From Acidobacteriota bacterium (GTDB taxonomy: Bacteria; Acidobacteriota; Vicinamibacteria; Fen-336): a stretch of DNA of 64,000 nt. The translations under genes were made by a program, and so were the position numbers. The notes under the pieces were generated by a model. It did no database searches, was not told the origin of the DNA, and saw only the letters and a list, made by a program, of their open reading frames with translations. This document shows positions 16,559 through 25,125 of the stretch, one piece after another. Every line of letters begins with the position of its first letter. Within the stretch, counting starts at the first letter, position 1. The stretch spans positions 39,928 to 103,927 of the forward strand of contig WYBL01000026.1 of NCBI GenBank assembly GCA_011526565.1, read 5' to 3'.

Positions 16559-17899
16559 CTACAGCCGCTCGAAGTCGAGGGGCAGGTCGTCGGTCGGGAA
16601 CTGGATCGGGACCTGGCGGATCGGCGCCGTCCAGCCGCGGATCGCGCGCCAGCGCAGCGACGACAGCAGGTGGTGGGCGACGAGCTTGACCTGGATCTCG
16701 GCGAAGAACATGCCGAGGCAGAGGTGGGCTCCGCCGCCGAACGGGATCCACGTGAACGGCAGGCGACGATCTTCGGCCCGGGCGTCCGAGAAGCGGTCGG
16801 GATCGAAGGTCTCGGGGTCGGTCCACAACTCCGGCATGCGGTGGGTGAAGGCGGTGGAGATGCCGACGTTGACGCCGGCCGGGATCCGCCAGCCGTCGAA
16901 CTCGACCTCGGCGGTCGTGCGCCGCGGGATCAGCACCAGCGGCGGGTGCAGCCGCAGCGTCTCCTTGATCGCCTGGCCCAGCAGCGTCAGCTCGCGCAGG
17001 CGCTCGAGCGAGATCGCGCCACCGGTGGCGAAGGCGCGGCTCTCTTGGCGCAGGCGCTCCTGCCACGCCGGGGCCAGCGCCAGCTCGCGCAACAGCGACG
17101 ACAACGTGCTGGTCGTCGTGTCGTGCGCCGCCATCAGGAAGAAGACCATGTGATCGACGACCTCGTCGTCCGCCAGCGTGTCGCCCTCCTCCGACACCGC
17201 CGCACAGAGGCGGCCCAGCAGGTCCTCGCCCGGCGCGCCGCGGCGGGCGGCGACCAGTTCCGCGAAGAAGCGGGCCAGCTCGCCGCGAGAGTCGAGGCCG
17301 CGGGCGTAGGCGAAGCCGGGCACAGAGCGCCGCAGCAGCGCGGTCGAGGCCCGCACCACCGCCGCGAAGTGCGCGTTGAGGGCCGCGATCTCCTCGCGCA
17401 GGGTGAGGCCGCAGAACACCCGCGCGGCGAGGTCGAGCAGGAACGTCTTGAGCCGCGGGTGGGCGGCGACGCGGCCCGCCGGCCACTCGCGGGCCAGCCC
17501 CGCGACCCGCGGCTGCATCGGCTCCAGGTAGCCGGCGAGCGCGTCGCGCGAGAAGGCGACCTGCAGGATGCGGCGGTGGTGGCGGTGGTCGTCGCCGTCG
17601 CGCAGCATCAGGCCGCGCGGGAACAGGCGGCCCAGCGACCAGTCCCAGCCCAGCCGGCTCGAGAGCGAAGCCGCGCCGTCGGCGAGCAGGAAGCGGTTGG
17701 CAGCGGGCCCGAGCAGCGCGACCGAGTCGAGGCCGATCACGCGGTGCTTGAAGACGGGCCCGAACGCCGCGTGCTGCCGCCGCACCAGGCCGAGGTAGTC
17801 GCGGTAGAACCCGAGCGTCTGGCCGAGCCAGGGAGCGCCCAGGCGCCCCGGCACCCGGGCGAAGAAGTCGGCGATCGCGGCGGGATCGAGCGTCACCAC
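16559..17899 (-). CDS. Cytochrome P450
   Basis: 446 residues, normal length for a bacterial P450. The I-helix oxygen-activation motif is AAHDTTTSTL near residue 248, the K-helix ExxR is ETLRLHPPL, and the heme-ligand loop FGGGAHLCLGMFFAE near residue 390 contains the axial Cys. The soluble N-terminus has no membrane anchor. The sequence style (GDDHRHHRRILQVAFSRDALAGY, then LVLIPRRTTAEVEFDGWRIPAG) is closest to CYP51/CYP120-like class enzymes acting on lipids or terpenoids, but the substrate is not predictable. No ferredoxin partner lies nearby. GTG 17899 or GTG 17896 is the start, 5 or 8 bases after a TATCAT hexamer (17910-17905), and it diverges from the FHA gene. Confidence 0.93.
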   Translation of the reverse strand: MVTLDPAAIADFFARVPGRLGAPWLGQTLGFYRDYLGLVRRQHAAFGPVFKHRVIGLDSVALLGPAANRFLLADGAASLSSRLGWDWSLGRLFPRGLMLRDGDDHRHHRRILQVAFSRDALAGYLEPMQPRVAGLAREWPAGRVAAHPRLKTFLLDLAARVFCGLTLREEIAALNAHFAAVVRASTALLRRSVPGFAYARGLDSRGELARFFAELVAARRGAPGEDLLGRLCAAVSEEGDTLADDEVVDHMVFFLMAAHDTTTSTLSSLLRELALAPAWQERLRQESRAFATGGAISLERLRELTLLGQAIKETLRLHPPLVLIPRRTTAEVEFDGWRIPAGVNVGISTAFTHRMPELWTDPETFDPDRFSDARAEDRRLPFTWIPFGGGAHLCLGMFFAEIQVKLVAHHLLSSLRWRAIRGWTAPIRQVPIQFPTDDLPLDFERL

Positions 17900-17904
17900 C
17901 GCGG

Positions 17905-17910
17905 ATGATA
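17905..17910 (-). promoter_or_regulatory. Predicted -10 element of the P450-radical SAM operon
   Basis: TATCAT on the minus strand, 5 bases before GTG 17899 and 8 before GTG 17896. There is no Shine-Dalgarno sequence, so the transcript is probably leaderless. No clear -35 element. It faces away from the FHA promoter 11 bases to its right. Confidence 0.5.
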
Positions 17911-17921
17911 AGCGCCGCGGC

Positions 17922-17927
17922 TACAAT
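17922..17927 (+). promoter_or_regulatory. Predicted -10 element of the FHA gene
   Basis: TACAAT 25 bases before the ATG at 17953. The same hexamer recurs before kbl (18644) and the OmpP1-like gene (23711). No convincing -35 hexamer is visible. Confidence 0.5.
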
Positions 17928-17952
17928 TCGCGGGTTCCCTCCGGAACCACCC

Positions 17953-18636
17953 ATGTCCACCTACCGCATCCAGGTCCGCGTCACGCAGGACGAGCACCCG
18001 CGCACCCAGGTGCTCGAGTTCGACCACGCGCCGCTGGCGATCGGCGCGCTGCCGCGCAACGACGTCGTGCTCGACCACGAGAACGTCAGCGGCGACCACG
18101 CGGTCGTCACGGTCTCGCGCCGCGTCCTGGTGATCGAGGACCGCAGCCGCAACGGCACGTTCGTCGGCGGCAAGCGCGTCGAGCGCCACCGGCTGCGGCC
18201 GGGCGAAGAGGTCGTGATCGGGCCCTACCGGCTGACGCTGACACTCGAACTGCTCCCGGTGGACCGGGCGACGGCCGCCGAGAAGCCGCCGGCCGGGCCC
18301 CATGCGAACGCGTCGCTGGTGGTGATCGACGGGCCCGCCGAGGTGCTGCGCCGGACGTTCGTGCTGAGCGGGGAACGGATGCGGATCGGCCGCGCGCCGG
18401 ACGCCGACGCCGCGATCCCGGAGCCGACACTGTCGCGGCTGCACGCCGAGCTGGTGCGGGTGTCGGCGGGCCGCTTCGTCGTGCGCGACCTGAAGAGCGC
18501 CAACGGCACCTTCGTCAACGGCGAAAAGACCCGATTTTCACCGCTGCGCCCGGGCGACCGGGTGACGCTGGGCGACCGCGTCACGCTGGCCTTCGCGATC
18601 GAGCCGCCTCCTGGGGAGAGCGGCGCCGAGGGCTGA
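17953..18636 (+). CDS. Protein with two forkhead-associated (FHA) domains
   Basis: 227 residues made of two FHA domains in tandem. Domain 1 (about residues 15-95) has [25 protein letters not shown] and [14 protein letters not shown]. Domain 2 (about 115-220) has [26 protein letters not shown] and [14 protein letters not shown]. Domain 2 keeps the canonical G-R, S-R-x-H and N-G phosphothreonine-binding residues; domain 1 has SGDHA instead of SRxHA, so it may bind weakly. FHA proteins read Thr phosphorylation by Ser/Thr kinases, two of which are encoded in this window (25974-27584 and 47565-49715). I start at ATG 17953, matching the start of the first domain; an ATG at 17905 overlaps the divergent promoter and is unlikely. 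Confidence 0.88.
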   Translation: MSTYRIQVRVTQDEHPRTQVLEFDHAPLAIGALPRNDVVLDHENVSGDHAVVTVSRRVLVIEDRSRNGTFVGGKRVERHRLRPGEEVVIGPYRLTLTLELLPVDRATAAEKPPAGPHANASLVVIDGPAEVLRRTFVLSGERMRIGRAPDADAAIPEPTLSRLHAELVRVSAGRFVVRDLKSANGTFVNGEKTRFSPLRPGDRVTLGDRVTLAFAIEPPPGESGAEG

Positions 18637-18643
18637 GCGCGCC

Positions 18644-18649
18644 TACAAT
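18644..18649 (+). promoter_or_regulatory. Predicted -10 element of kbl
   Basis: TACAAT located 24 bases before the ATG at 18674, just after the FHA stop codon. A GGAGG ribosome-binding site at 18664-18668 follows, five bases before the start. Confidence 0.5.
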
Positions 18650-18673
18650 CCTCCCGCAACCTTGGAGGTCGAC

Positions 18674-19882
18674 ATGGACGCGCGCTTCGGGGAGTTCCTC
18701 AAGGCCGAGCTTTTCCAGATCCGCGAGCAGGGCCTGTTCAAGGAGGAGTGGCCGATCCTCGGCCACCAGGGTGCCGAGATCCGGGTCGCGGGCCGCGCGG
18801 AGCCGGTCCTCAACTTCTGCGCCAACAACTACCTCGGCCTCTCCGGCCACCCCGAGCTGCTGAAGGCCGCCCACGCGACGCTCGACGCCCACGGCTACGG
18901 CATGTCCAGCGTGCGCTTCATCTGCGGCACCCAGGACGTGCACCGCGAGCTGGAGAAGAAGGTCGCGGCGTTCCTCGGCTTCGACGACGCGATCCTCTAT
19001 GCCGCCTGCTTCGACGCCAACGGCGGCGTGTTCGAGCCGCTGCTCGGCGCCGACGACGCGATCCTGACCGACAAGCTCAACCACGCCTCGATCATCGACG
19101 GCGTGCGGCTGTGCAAGGCGAAGCGCTTCCTCTACGAGCACATGGACATGGCCGACCTGGAGGCGAAGCTGAAGGAGGCGCAGTCCTGCCGCTTCCGGAT
19201 GATCGTCACCGACGGCGTGTTCTCGATGGACGGCGACATCGCCCCGCTGCGCGAGATCGCCGACCTCGCCGACCGCCACCAGGCGCTGTTGCTGGTCGAC
19301 GACTCGCACGCCACCGGCTTCATGGGGAAGACGGGCCGCGGCACCCCGGAGCACTGCGGCGTGCAGGGCCGCGTCGACCTGATGACGACCACCTTCGGCA
19401 AGGCGCTGGGCGGCGCGTCGGGCGGCTGCGTCGCGGGCTCGGCGGAGATCGTGGGCCTGCTGCGCCAGCGCTCGCGGCCGTACCTGTTCTCGAACACGGT
19501 GCCGCCGGTCGTCGTCGGCGCGACGCTGAGGGCGCTGGAGCTGCTCTCGGCCTCGACCGAGCTGCGCGACCGGCTGGAGGCGAACACGAAGCGCTTCCGC
19601 GAGGCGATGACCGCGGCCGGCTTCGAGATCCGGCCCGGCGTGCACCCGATCGTGCCGATCATGTTCTCGCGCTTCGCGCCCGAGGACGCGCCGCTGGCCC
19701 AGCGCTTCGCCCGCGCGCTGCTCGACGAGGGCATCTACGTGAAGGGCTTCTTCTTCCCGGTGGTGCCGCGCGGCCTGTCGCGGATCCGGGTCCAGATCTC
19801 GGCGGGCCACTCGACGGAACAGGTCGACCGCGCGGTGTCGGCCTTCACGAAGGTGGGGAAGGACCTCGGCGTCCTGAAGTAG
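18674..19882 (+). CDS. kbl: Glycine C-acetyltransferase (2-amino-3-ketobutyrate CoA ligase)
   Basis: 402 residues, the usual length for Kbl. It is a PLP-dependent alpha-oxoamine synthase: [17 protein letters not shown] at the N-terminus, [16 protein letters not shown] with the PLP-contacting Asp and His, and [14 protein letters not shown] with the Schiff-base Lys near residue 243. The enzyme cleaves 2-amino-3-ketobutyrate with CoA to glycine and acetyl-CoA, the second step of threonine degradation. The usual partner, threonine dehydrogenase (tdh), is not adjacent. The start is ATG 18674, supported by GGAGG five bases upstream; the in-frame TTG at 18662 overlaps that site. Related KAPA or ALA synthases are alternatives, but the length and N-terminal [15 protein letters not shown] favour Kbl. 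Confidence 0.93.
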   Translation: MDARFGEFLKAELFQIREQGLFKEEWPILGHQGAEIRVAGRAEPVLNFCANNYLGLSGHPELLKAAHATLDAHGYGMSSVRFICGTQDVHRELEKKVAAFLGFDDAILYAACFDANGGVFEPLLGADDAILTDKLNHASIIDGVRLCKAKRFLYEHMDMADLEAKLKEAQSCRFRMIVTDGVFSMDGDIAPLREIADLADRHQALLLVDDSHATGFMGKTGRGTPEHCGVQGRVDLMTTTFGKALGGASGGCVAGSAEIVGLLRQRSRPYLFSNTVPPVVVGATLRALELLSASTELRDRLEANTKRFREAMTAAGFEIRPGVHPIVPIMFSRFAPEDAPLAQRFARALLDEGIYVKGFFFPVVPRGLSRIRVQISAGHSTEQVDRAVSAFTKVGKDLGVLK

Positions 19883-19891
19883 CCCGCGGCG

Positions 19892-19925
19892 GCTGGTCGT
19901 TCAGTCGCGCTTGACGACGACCAGC
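19892..19925. terminator. Hairpin between convergent kbl and SpoIIE-phosphatase genes
   Basis: Perfect 9-bp inverted repeat GCTGGTCGT (19892-19900) and ACGACCAGC (19917-19925), loop 16 bases. It spans the 3' end of the minus-strand gene. There is no T tract on either side, so if it terminates transcription it is not a classical intrinsic terminator. Confidence 0.45.
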
Positions 19926-21169
19926 GTGAAGTCGTCGTCGTAGCGGTCGCGCCCGGTGAACGCGCGGGTCGCCTCGACGACCGCCAGCACGGTGTCGGCC
20001 GCGCTGCGCCCGTGACCCCCCTCGCGCAGCACGTCGTGCAGGCGGCCGACGCCGAACTCCTCGTCACCGGGCCCGGTCGGCTCCACGACGCCGTCGGTGT
20101 AGAGGGCCAGCGTGTCGCCGGGCCGCAGTTGCACGGACCCGGAGGCGAAGCCGGCGTCGGGAAGCATGCCGAGCGCGATGCCGCCGCTGTCGAGGCGGTC
20201 CGCGCGGCCGTCCGCGCGCAGGAGCAGCGGCGGGTTGTGGCCGCAGTTGACGTAGCCGAGGCGGCCGCTACCGGGCTGCAGGCTGCCGAACACCGCGGTC
20301 ACGAAGCGGGCCTCCTCGCGGGGCTCGAGCAGCAGCCGGTTGAGGGTCTGCATCAGCGCGGGCCGGGCGCGGCGCCGGCGCAGCTCGCTGCGCAGCGCCG
20401 CGCGGAAGGTGGCCATGATCAGCGCAGCCGGAATGCCCTTGCCGGAGACGTCGGCGACCACCAGGCCGAGCTGCCCGTCGGGGAGGGGGATGAAGTCGAA
20501 GTAGTCGCCGCCGATGGTCCAGGTCGGCAGTTGCACGGCGGCGAGGTCGTAGCCCGGCACCCGCGGGGGCCCGGCCGGCAGCAGGCCCTTCTGCACCTCG
20601 TGGGCCACCGCGAGCTGCTGCTCGAGCCTCTGCTTCTCGAGCACCTGGCGGTGCAGCAGCGACTTCTCGATCGAGAGGGCGGCGGCGCTGGCGAAGAACT
20701 CCACCAGCTCCGCGTCTTCCGGGCCGAACGCCCCGGCCCGGTCGCTCTCCAGGTTGAGGGCGCCGAGCACCTGGCCGTTGCTGACGATCGGCACGGCCAG
20801 CTCCGCGCGGGTCGAGGCGCGGCCTGCGACGTAGCGCGCGTCGCGCGCGACATCGGGGGCGAGCACGGTCTCGCCGGTCCGGATCACGGTCCCGACGATG
20901 CCCTGGCCGAGCCTCAGCATGCGGTCGTCGGCGCGAGGCCGGCCGAAGCCGACCTGGGCGACGCCCGCGATCAGGTGGGACTCGGGCGCGCTGTTCCCCG
21001 GCACCCGCTGGCTCAGCACGAAGACGCCGGCCGCGTCGTAGGGGATGGCAGCGCGCAGGGCCTCGAGCAGGTGGTCGAGCACGTCCTGCAGATCGAGCGA
21101 ACGGCTGATCCGCTGCGAAAGCTCCAGCAGCAGCCGGTACTTCAATTCGGGCTGCAGCGCCGTCGGCAT
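19901..21169 (-). CDS. GAF-domain PP2C-type (SpoIIE/RsbU) serine phosphatase
   Basis: 422 residues. A GAF sensor domain occupies about residues 25-175 (DAAGVFVLSQRV, AELAVPIVSNGQVLGALNLES, ALSIEKSLL). A short helical linker, LEQQLAVAHEVQKGLLP, is the signature entry to SpoIIE phosphatases. The catalytic domain has TIGGDYFDFIPL and VVADVSGKGIPAALIM (metal-binding Asp residues), YVNCGHNPP, YTDGVVE and DRYDDDFTLVVV. It should dephosphorylate a serine on an anti-sigma-factor antagonist (RsbV/SpoIIAA-like), releasing a sigma factor under stress; no such partner is adjacent. Start ATG 21169, with GGAGG 13 bases upstream inside a potential hairpin (21177-21199). It is convergent with kbl. Confidence 0.9.
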   Translation of the reverse strand: MPTALQPELKYRLLLELSQRISRSLDLQDVLDHLLEALRAAIPYDAAGVFVLSQRVPGNSAPESHLIAGVAQVGFGRPRADDRMLRLGQGIVGTVIRTGETVLAPDVARDARYVAGRASTRAELAVPIVSNGQVLGALNLESDRAGAFGPEDAELVEFFASAAALSIEKSLLHRQVLEKQRLEQQLAVAHEVQKGLLPAGPPRVPGYDLAAVQLPTWTIGGDYFDFIPLPDGQLGLVVADVSGKGIPAALIMATFRAALRSELRRRRARPALMQTLNRLLLEPREEARFVTAVFGSLQPGSGRLGYVNCGHNPPLLLRADGRADRLDSGGIALGMLPDAGFASGSVQLRPGDTLALYTDGVVEPTGPGDEEFGVGRLHDVLREGGHGRSAADTVLAVVEATRAFTGRDRYDDDFTLVVVKRD

Positions 21170-21176
21170 CGGCGGG

Positions 21177-21199
21177 TCCCGACCTCCCCGGGGTCGGGA
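21177..21199 (-). promoter_or_regulatory. 5'-leader hairpin covering the ribosome-binding site of the SpoIIE phosphatase
   Basis: Perfect 8-bp arms TCCCGACC (21177-21184) and GGTCGGGA (21192-21199). On the minus-strand RNA the only GGAGG lies in the loop and inner stem. A TAGGCT hexamer (21207-21202) just upstream would place this hairpin in the leader. It may limit translation; no known riboswitch is recognised. Confidence 0.35.
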
Positions 21200-21225
21200 A
21201 CAGCCTAGCACCGCCGCACGAGGCC

Positions 21226-22356
21226 CTACAGGCGCGCCAGCAGCTCCGCGGTCAGCGCGACGCGCTCCGGAAGCGACGGCAGCAGCACGTGTTCGTGCAG
21301 CGCGTGGGCGCCGTCGCCGTCGGGGCCGAGGCCGTCGAGCGTCGGCAGGCCCAGCGCCGAGGCGAACGAGGCCTCGCTGGCGCCGCCGGTGACCACCTCG
21401 GACAGAGGCAGGCCCAGCGCGTCGGCGGCCGCCTTCGCCTTCGCGTACACCGACAGCGTGCGCTCGTTGCGCTCCAGCGGCGGGTAGTTCATGCCGCCTT
21501 CGACCTCGAGCCGGACGCCGGCGACCCGCGGCTGCAGGCCGCGCACCGCGGCTTCGACGCGCCGGCCCTCCTCGAGCGAGGGGTAGCGGAAGTCCAGCTC
21601 CAGCTCCGCGAGGTCGGGCACCACGTTGGTCCGGATGCCGCCGCGGATCACGCCGACGTTGACGCTGGTGCCCCGCTCGGGGTCGGTCAACGGCTGCACC
21701 GCCAGCGCCTGGTGGGCGAGCTCGACGATCGCGTTGGCGCCGAGCGAGAGGTCGGCGCCGGCGTGCGACGAGCGGCCCTGCGCCCGCACCTTGAACTGGC
21801 CCGAGCCCTTGCGCCCGGTCTTGACCGCGCCGCCCGGCCACGCCGGCTCGAAGTCGAGGCACGCCGAGCACGCGCGCATCTCGTCCTCCATCAGCGCCCG
21901 GTACGGCGTGTTGTCGACCTCCTCGAGCGGGGTGAAGAACACCGTCACCGGCGGCAGCGGCCCGCGCGCCGCCAGCTCGCGCAGCGCGAACAGCACGACG
22001 ACCAGGCCGCCCTTCATGTCGTAGCTGCCCGGCGCCGTCATCCGATCGCCGTCGATGCGGACCGGCCGTGCGGCCAGTGTGCCGAGCGGCCACACCGTGT
22101 CGAGGTGGCCGAGCAGCATGACGGGAAGGGCGGACTGCTGGCCGCGGCGGCTCTTCGCCCGCAGCACCGGGCCGGCTCCCGGCACCGGGACCAGCTCCGC
22201 GGCGAGGCCCAGGGCCTCGAACTGCGGGGCCAGGAAGCGCGCCGCAGCCTCGACGCCCGCCGGGTCCGTCGACGGCGACTCGATCTCGCACAGGGCCTGG
22301 AGGCAGGCGGTCATGTCGGGCGCGGCCTCGCGCGCGCGTCGCAGCAGCTCGTTCAT
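21226..22356 (-). CDS. M20 family metallopeptidase (carboxypeptidase G2-like)
   Basis: 376 residues. The catalytic domain has the di-zinc motif LLGHLDTVWPLG (His-x-Asp), GSYDMKGGLVVVLFAL (bridging Asp) and FTPLEEVDN, where the Glu-Glu pair holds the general base although the usual preceding Asp is Leu. The dimerisation (lid) domain spans about residues 180-290. The C-terminal metal ligand is in GPDGDGAHALHEHVLL. Overall pattern and length match glutamate carboxypeptidase/CPG2-like enzymes that release C-terminal Glu from folates or peptides. No signal peptide is seen, so it is probably cytoplasmic. Start ATG 22356, nine bases after a TAGAAT hexamer, with no Shine-Dalgarno sequence. Confidence 0.88.
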   Translation of the reverse strand: MNELLRRAREAAPDMTACLQALCEIESPSTDPAGVEAAARFLAPQFEALGLAAELVPVPGAGPVLRAKSRRGQQSALPVMLLGHLDTVWPLGTLAARPVRIDGDRMTAPGSYDMKGGLVVVLFALRELAARGPLPPVTVFFTPLEEVDNTPYRALMEDEMRACSACLDFEPAWPGGAVKTGRKGSGQFKVRAQGRSSHAGADLSLGANAIVELAHQALAVQPLTDPERGTSVNVGVIRGGIRTNVVPDLAELELDFRYPSLEEGRRVEAAVRGLQPRVAGVRLEVEGGMNYPPLERNERTLSVYAKAKAAADALGLPLSEVVTGGASEASFASALGLPTLDGLGPDGDGAHALHEHVLLPSLPERVALTAELLARL

Positions 22357-22365
22357 GGCCCCGGC

Positions 22366-22371
22366 ATTCTA
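22366..22371 (-). promoter_or_regulatory. Predicted -10 element of the M20 peptidase gene
   Basis: TAGAAT on the minus strand nine bases before ATG 22356, consistent with a start of transcription within about three bases of the start codon. Confidence 0.45.
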
Positions 22372-22442
22372 GGTCTCGGCCGCCTCCACATCTCTTCACG
22401 ACGGCTTCGGAAAATCGCGGGAATGGCCCGACCGTCCTCCGC

Positions 22443-22448
22443 GATACT
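22443..22448 (+). promoter_or_regulatory. Predicted -10 element of the outer-membrane protein gene at 22456
   Basis: GATACT seven bases before ATG 22456. It is divergent from the M20 promoter 72 bases away. No Shine-Dalgarno sequence is seen, so the message is probably leaderless. Confidence 0.45.
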
Positions 22449-22455
22449 CCCTGGG

Positions 22456-23706
22456 ATGAGCCACCCCGCCGGAACGGCCCTGATCGTGTGTGCCGCGCTG
22501 CTGGTCGCACCCCGCGCTGCGGGGGGCGAACTGCGGCTCGAGGCCGCCCTGGTCGGGCGCCTGGGGTCGGTGGAGTCCGGGCGCTCGTGGCTCGAGGGCG
22601 GGTTCTCGCGGCTGGGCGAGAGCGGCGGCGAGGGCGGCGACGCGCGCACGTTCGGCCGCGGCCAGGCCCACGTCGGGATCGACTGGCGGCCGTCCGAGGT
22701 CGTGCGCGTGTTCGCCCACGGCGTGGCCCGGGCCCAGCCGCCCGGCGTCGCGACGGCCGACGCCGGGCTGGTCGAGGCGTTCGTCTCGTGGGCGCCGCAG
22801 CCGACCCCCGCGCTCACGCTGCGATTCAAGGGCGGCCTGTTCTTCCCCCAGACCTCGCGCGAGAACGTCGACCCGCTGTGGCAGTCGCGTTACACGCTCA
22901 CCCTGTCGGCGCTCAACTCCTGGCTCGGCGAAGAGGTGCGGCTGCTGGGCGTCGAATCCGGCGCGGTGTTCCGCGCCGAGGGCGGCTCTGCGCTGGAGCT
23001 GGCGGGTGCGCTGTTCGGCGGCAACGACACCGCGGGCACGCTGCTCGCCTGGCGCGGCTGGGCGCTGGGCGATCACCTCGTCGGCGCGGGCGACCGGCTG
23101 CCGCTGCCGCCGCTGCGCACGCTGGGCGACGGCGGCCCGTTCGCGGCCCAGCGCGACGACGGCACGCGCCCGGTCGACGAGCTGGACGGGCGCCCCGGGT
23201 TCTTCGCCCGCGCGCGCTGGGATCGCCCGGGCGCGGTCCTGCTCCAGGCGTCCTGGTACGACAACCGCGGCGACCGCGCGCTGCACCGCGGCCAGTACGC
23301 GTGGCGCACGCGCTGGGCGCAGGCCGGCCTCGAGCTGCGACGGGGAGGCCTGCGGCTGATCGCCGAAGGCGCGCGCGGGCAGACCGGGATGGGGGAGCGC
23401 AGCGGGCCCCACGTCGACGTCGACTTCGAGGCCGTCTACGCGCTCGCTTCATGGGGGACGGAGCGCGTCCGCCTGTCCGCGCGTTACGACGTGTTCGAGA
23501 TCGAGGATCGCGACGGCACCGCCGAGCCGGGCGACGAGCGCGGGCACGCCTGGACCTTCGCCGCGCTGTGGCGGCCGTGGACGCACCTGCGGCTGGGGAT
23601 CGAGTGGACCGACGTCGTCGGCGAGCGCCCGGCGGCCGCGGATTCCGGCGTCGACCCGGCCGCCGGCGGACGTCGCCTGACGACCGAACTCCGCCTCTCG
23701 TTCTGA
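22456..23706 (+). CDS. Predicted outer-membrane beta-barrel protein, unknown function
   Basis: 416 residues with a signal peptide (TALIVCAALLVAPRAAGG, cleavage near residue 24). The mature part consists of alternating hydrophobic/polar strands such as TLRFKGGLFFPQ, RVRLSARYDVFEIED and HLRLGIEWTDVVGE, and it ends TTELRLSF. A C-terminal Phe is the usual signal for insertion by the BAM complex. It resembles phosphate-selective porin-like or alginate-export-like barrels in length, but no family motif is certain. The next gene, also an outer-membrane protein, is 47 bases downstream with its own promoter. I do not recognise a specific substrate. Confidence 0.72.
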   Translation: MSHPAGTALIVCAALLVAPRAAGGELRLEAALVGRLGSVESGRSWLEGGFSRLGESGGEGGDARTFGRGQAHVGIDWRPSEVVRVFAHGVARAQPPGVATADAGLVEAFVSWAPQPTPALTLRFKGGLFFPQTSRENVDPLWQSRYTLTLSALNSWLGEEVRLLGVESGAVFRAEGGSALELAGALFGGNDTAGTLLAWRGWALGDHLVGAGDRLPLPPLRTLGDGGPFAAQRDDGTRPVDELDGRPGFFARARWDRPGAVLLQASWYDNRGDRALHRGQYAWRTRWAQAGLELRRGGLRLIAEGARGQTGMGERSGPHVDVDFEAVYALASWGTERVRLSARYDVFEIEDRDGTAEPGDERGHAWTFAALWRPWTHLRLGIEWTDVVGERPAAADSGVDPAAGGRRLTTELRLSF

Positions 23707-23710
23707 GGCG

Positions 23711-23716
23711 TACAAT
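23711..23716 (+). promoter_or_regulatory. Predicted -10 element of the OmpP1/FadL-like gene
   Basis: TACAAT 37 bases before ATG 23754, followed by a strong AGGAGGG ribosome-binding site at 23743-23749. Confidence 0.5.
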
Positions 23717-23753
23717 TTCCCCAGCACGTTCCTGCCGCATCCAGGAGGGCCAC

Positions 23754-25091
23754 ATGCCACGTTGGGGAGCCGTGATCCTCGGTGGCGTCCTCGCCACCGT
23801 TCCGTGGGCCCCGATCGCCCTCGCCCAGGGCGACCAGGAGATCAACGCCAGCGTCCAGTTCAACTACGCGCCGCCGGGCGCGCGCAGCATGGCGATGGGG
23901 GGCGCCTTCCTCGGCCTCGCCGACGACGCCACCGCCGCCTACGCCAACCCCGCCGGCCTGATGGCGCTGACGCGCCCCGAGCTCTCGTTCGAGGGGCGGA
24001 TGTCCCGCTTCGAGAGCCTGTTCACCGACCGCGGCTCGGAGCCGCCGCGGACGCCGACGGGGTTCGGCGTCGACACGACCACCGGGCTGCAGGACGGCAG
24101 CCTCGACGACACGGTCGGCAGCCCTGCCTTCGTCAGCTTCGTGTACCCGAAGGGCCGCTTCGCGCTGGCGCTCTACCGCCACGAGCTGGTGAGCTACGAG
24201 GCGCGGATCTCGACCTTCGGCGCCTACACCATCCGTGACACCCGCTTCTTCCCGGCGATCGGCGCGCTCGACATCGCGATCGCGAGCTACGGTGCCGCCG
24301 TGTCCGTCAAGGCGTCGGACAAGCTGTGGCTCGGGGCCGGCGTCGCCCAGGCCCGCCTCGACCTCGCCTCGCGCACCGATCGTCACGCCTTCTCCGGCAG
24401 CAGCCAGACCGGGGCAGGCGGCTACTACGGGCCGCCGAACACCGCGGCGAGCAACGTGATCAACTCGCAGGCCCAGGAGGGCGACGGCACCGCCTGGACG
24501 ATCAACGCCGGCTTGCTGCTCAAGCCGAGCGACAAGGTCCAGCTCGGCGTCGTCTACCGCCAGGGGGCCGACTTCGACGGCGACGTCACCCTCACCAGCA
24601 CGCCGGGGCCCCAGGCCTCGTTCACGCCGATCGTCGAGCAGAGCGGCTTCAAGGTGCCGGACGCCTTCGGCGGCGGCGTGGTCGTCCGCCCCAGCGACCG
24701 GCTGACGGTGGCGTTCGACGTGCTCCAGGTGATGCACTCGCAGCGCCTCGACCACTTCGTCAGCGTCTTCGCCGACACGATCGACGTCTCGGACTACGCG
24801 GTCGACGACGGCACCGAGGTGCACGTCGGCCTCGAGTACGTCTTCGCCGGGATGAACAAGCCGGTCGCGATCCGCGCGGGCGCGTGGCTCGAGCCGGACA
24901 GCCGCATCCGCTGGGTCGGCGACCCGGCGGCCCCGGGCAGCGACTCCGTCGTGTTCCGCGCCGGCGACGACGCGTGGCACGGCTCGTTCGGCGTGGGCTG
25001 GGTGCTCGGCCCGAAGTTCCAGATCGACGCCGCCGGCGACGTGTCCGAGCGGGCGACGGTCGGCACCGTCTCGGCGGTGGTGCGCTTCTAG
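23754..25091 (+). CDS. OmpP1/FadL/TodX-like outer-membrane transport protein
   Basis: 445 residues. Signal peptide VILGGVLATVPWAPIALAQ, then the motif PPGARSMAMGGAFLGLADDATAAYANPAG, which closely matches the N-terminal plug region of FadL/OmpP1 proteins (GARSxGMGGAFxAxADDxSAxxxNPAG). The remaining sequence alternates like a 14-strand barrel (KLWLGAGVAQARLDL, KVQLGVVYRQGADF, RLTVAFDVLQVMH) and ends VSAVVRF, the outer-membrane insertion signal. Family members import long-chain fatty acids or other hydrophobic compounds. A ribosome-binding site AGGAGGG lies four bases upstream. Its TAG shares CTAG with the stop of the convergent TPR-like gene. Confidence 0.88.
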   Translation: MPRWGAVILGGVLATVPWAPIALAQGDQEINASVQFNYAPPGARSMAMGGAFLGLADDATAAYANPAGLMALTRPELSFEGRMSRFESLFTDRGSEPPRTPTGFGVDTTTGLQDGSLDDTVGSPAFVSFVYPKGRFALALYRHELVSYEARISTFGAYTIRDTRFFPAIGALDIAIASYGAAVSVKASDKLWLGAGVAQARLDLASRTDRHAFSGSSQTGAGGYYGPPNTAASNVINSQAQEGDGTAWTINAGLLLKPSDKVQLGVVYRQGADFDGDVTLTSTPGPQASFTPIVEQSGFKVPDAFGGGVVVRPSDRLTVAFDVLQVMHSQRLDHFVSVFADTIDVSDYAVDDGTEVHVGLEYVFAGMNKPVAIRAGAWLEPDSRIRWVGDPAAPGSDSVVFRAGDDAWHGSFGVGWVLGPKFQIDAAGDVSERATVGTVSAVVRF

Positions 25092-25125
25092 CGGTTCGCC
25101 TCGTTCCAGAAGCGCGCGAAGCGCG
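25082..25125. terminator. Weak hairpin at the convergent end of the FadL-like and TPR-like genes
   Basis: Perfect 8-bp arms GCGCTTCT (25082-25089) and AGAAGCGC (25118-25125) with a 28-base loop holding both stop codons. The long loop makes a terminator role uncertain. Confidence 0.3.
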
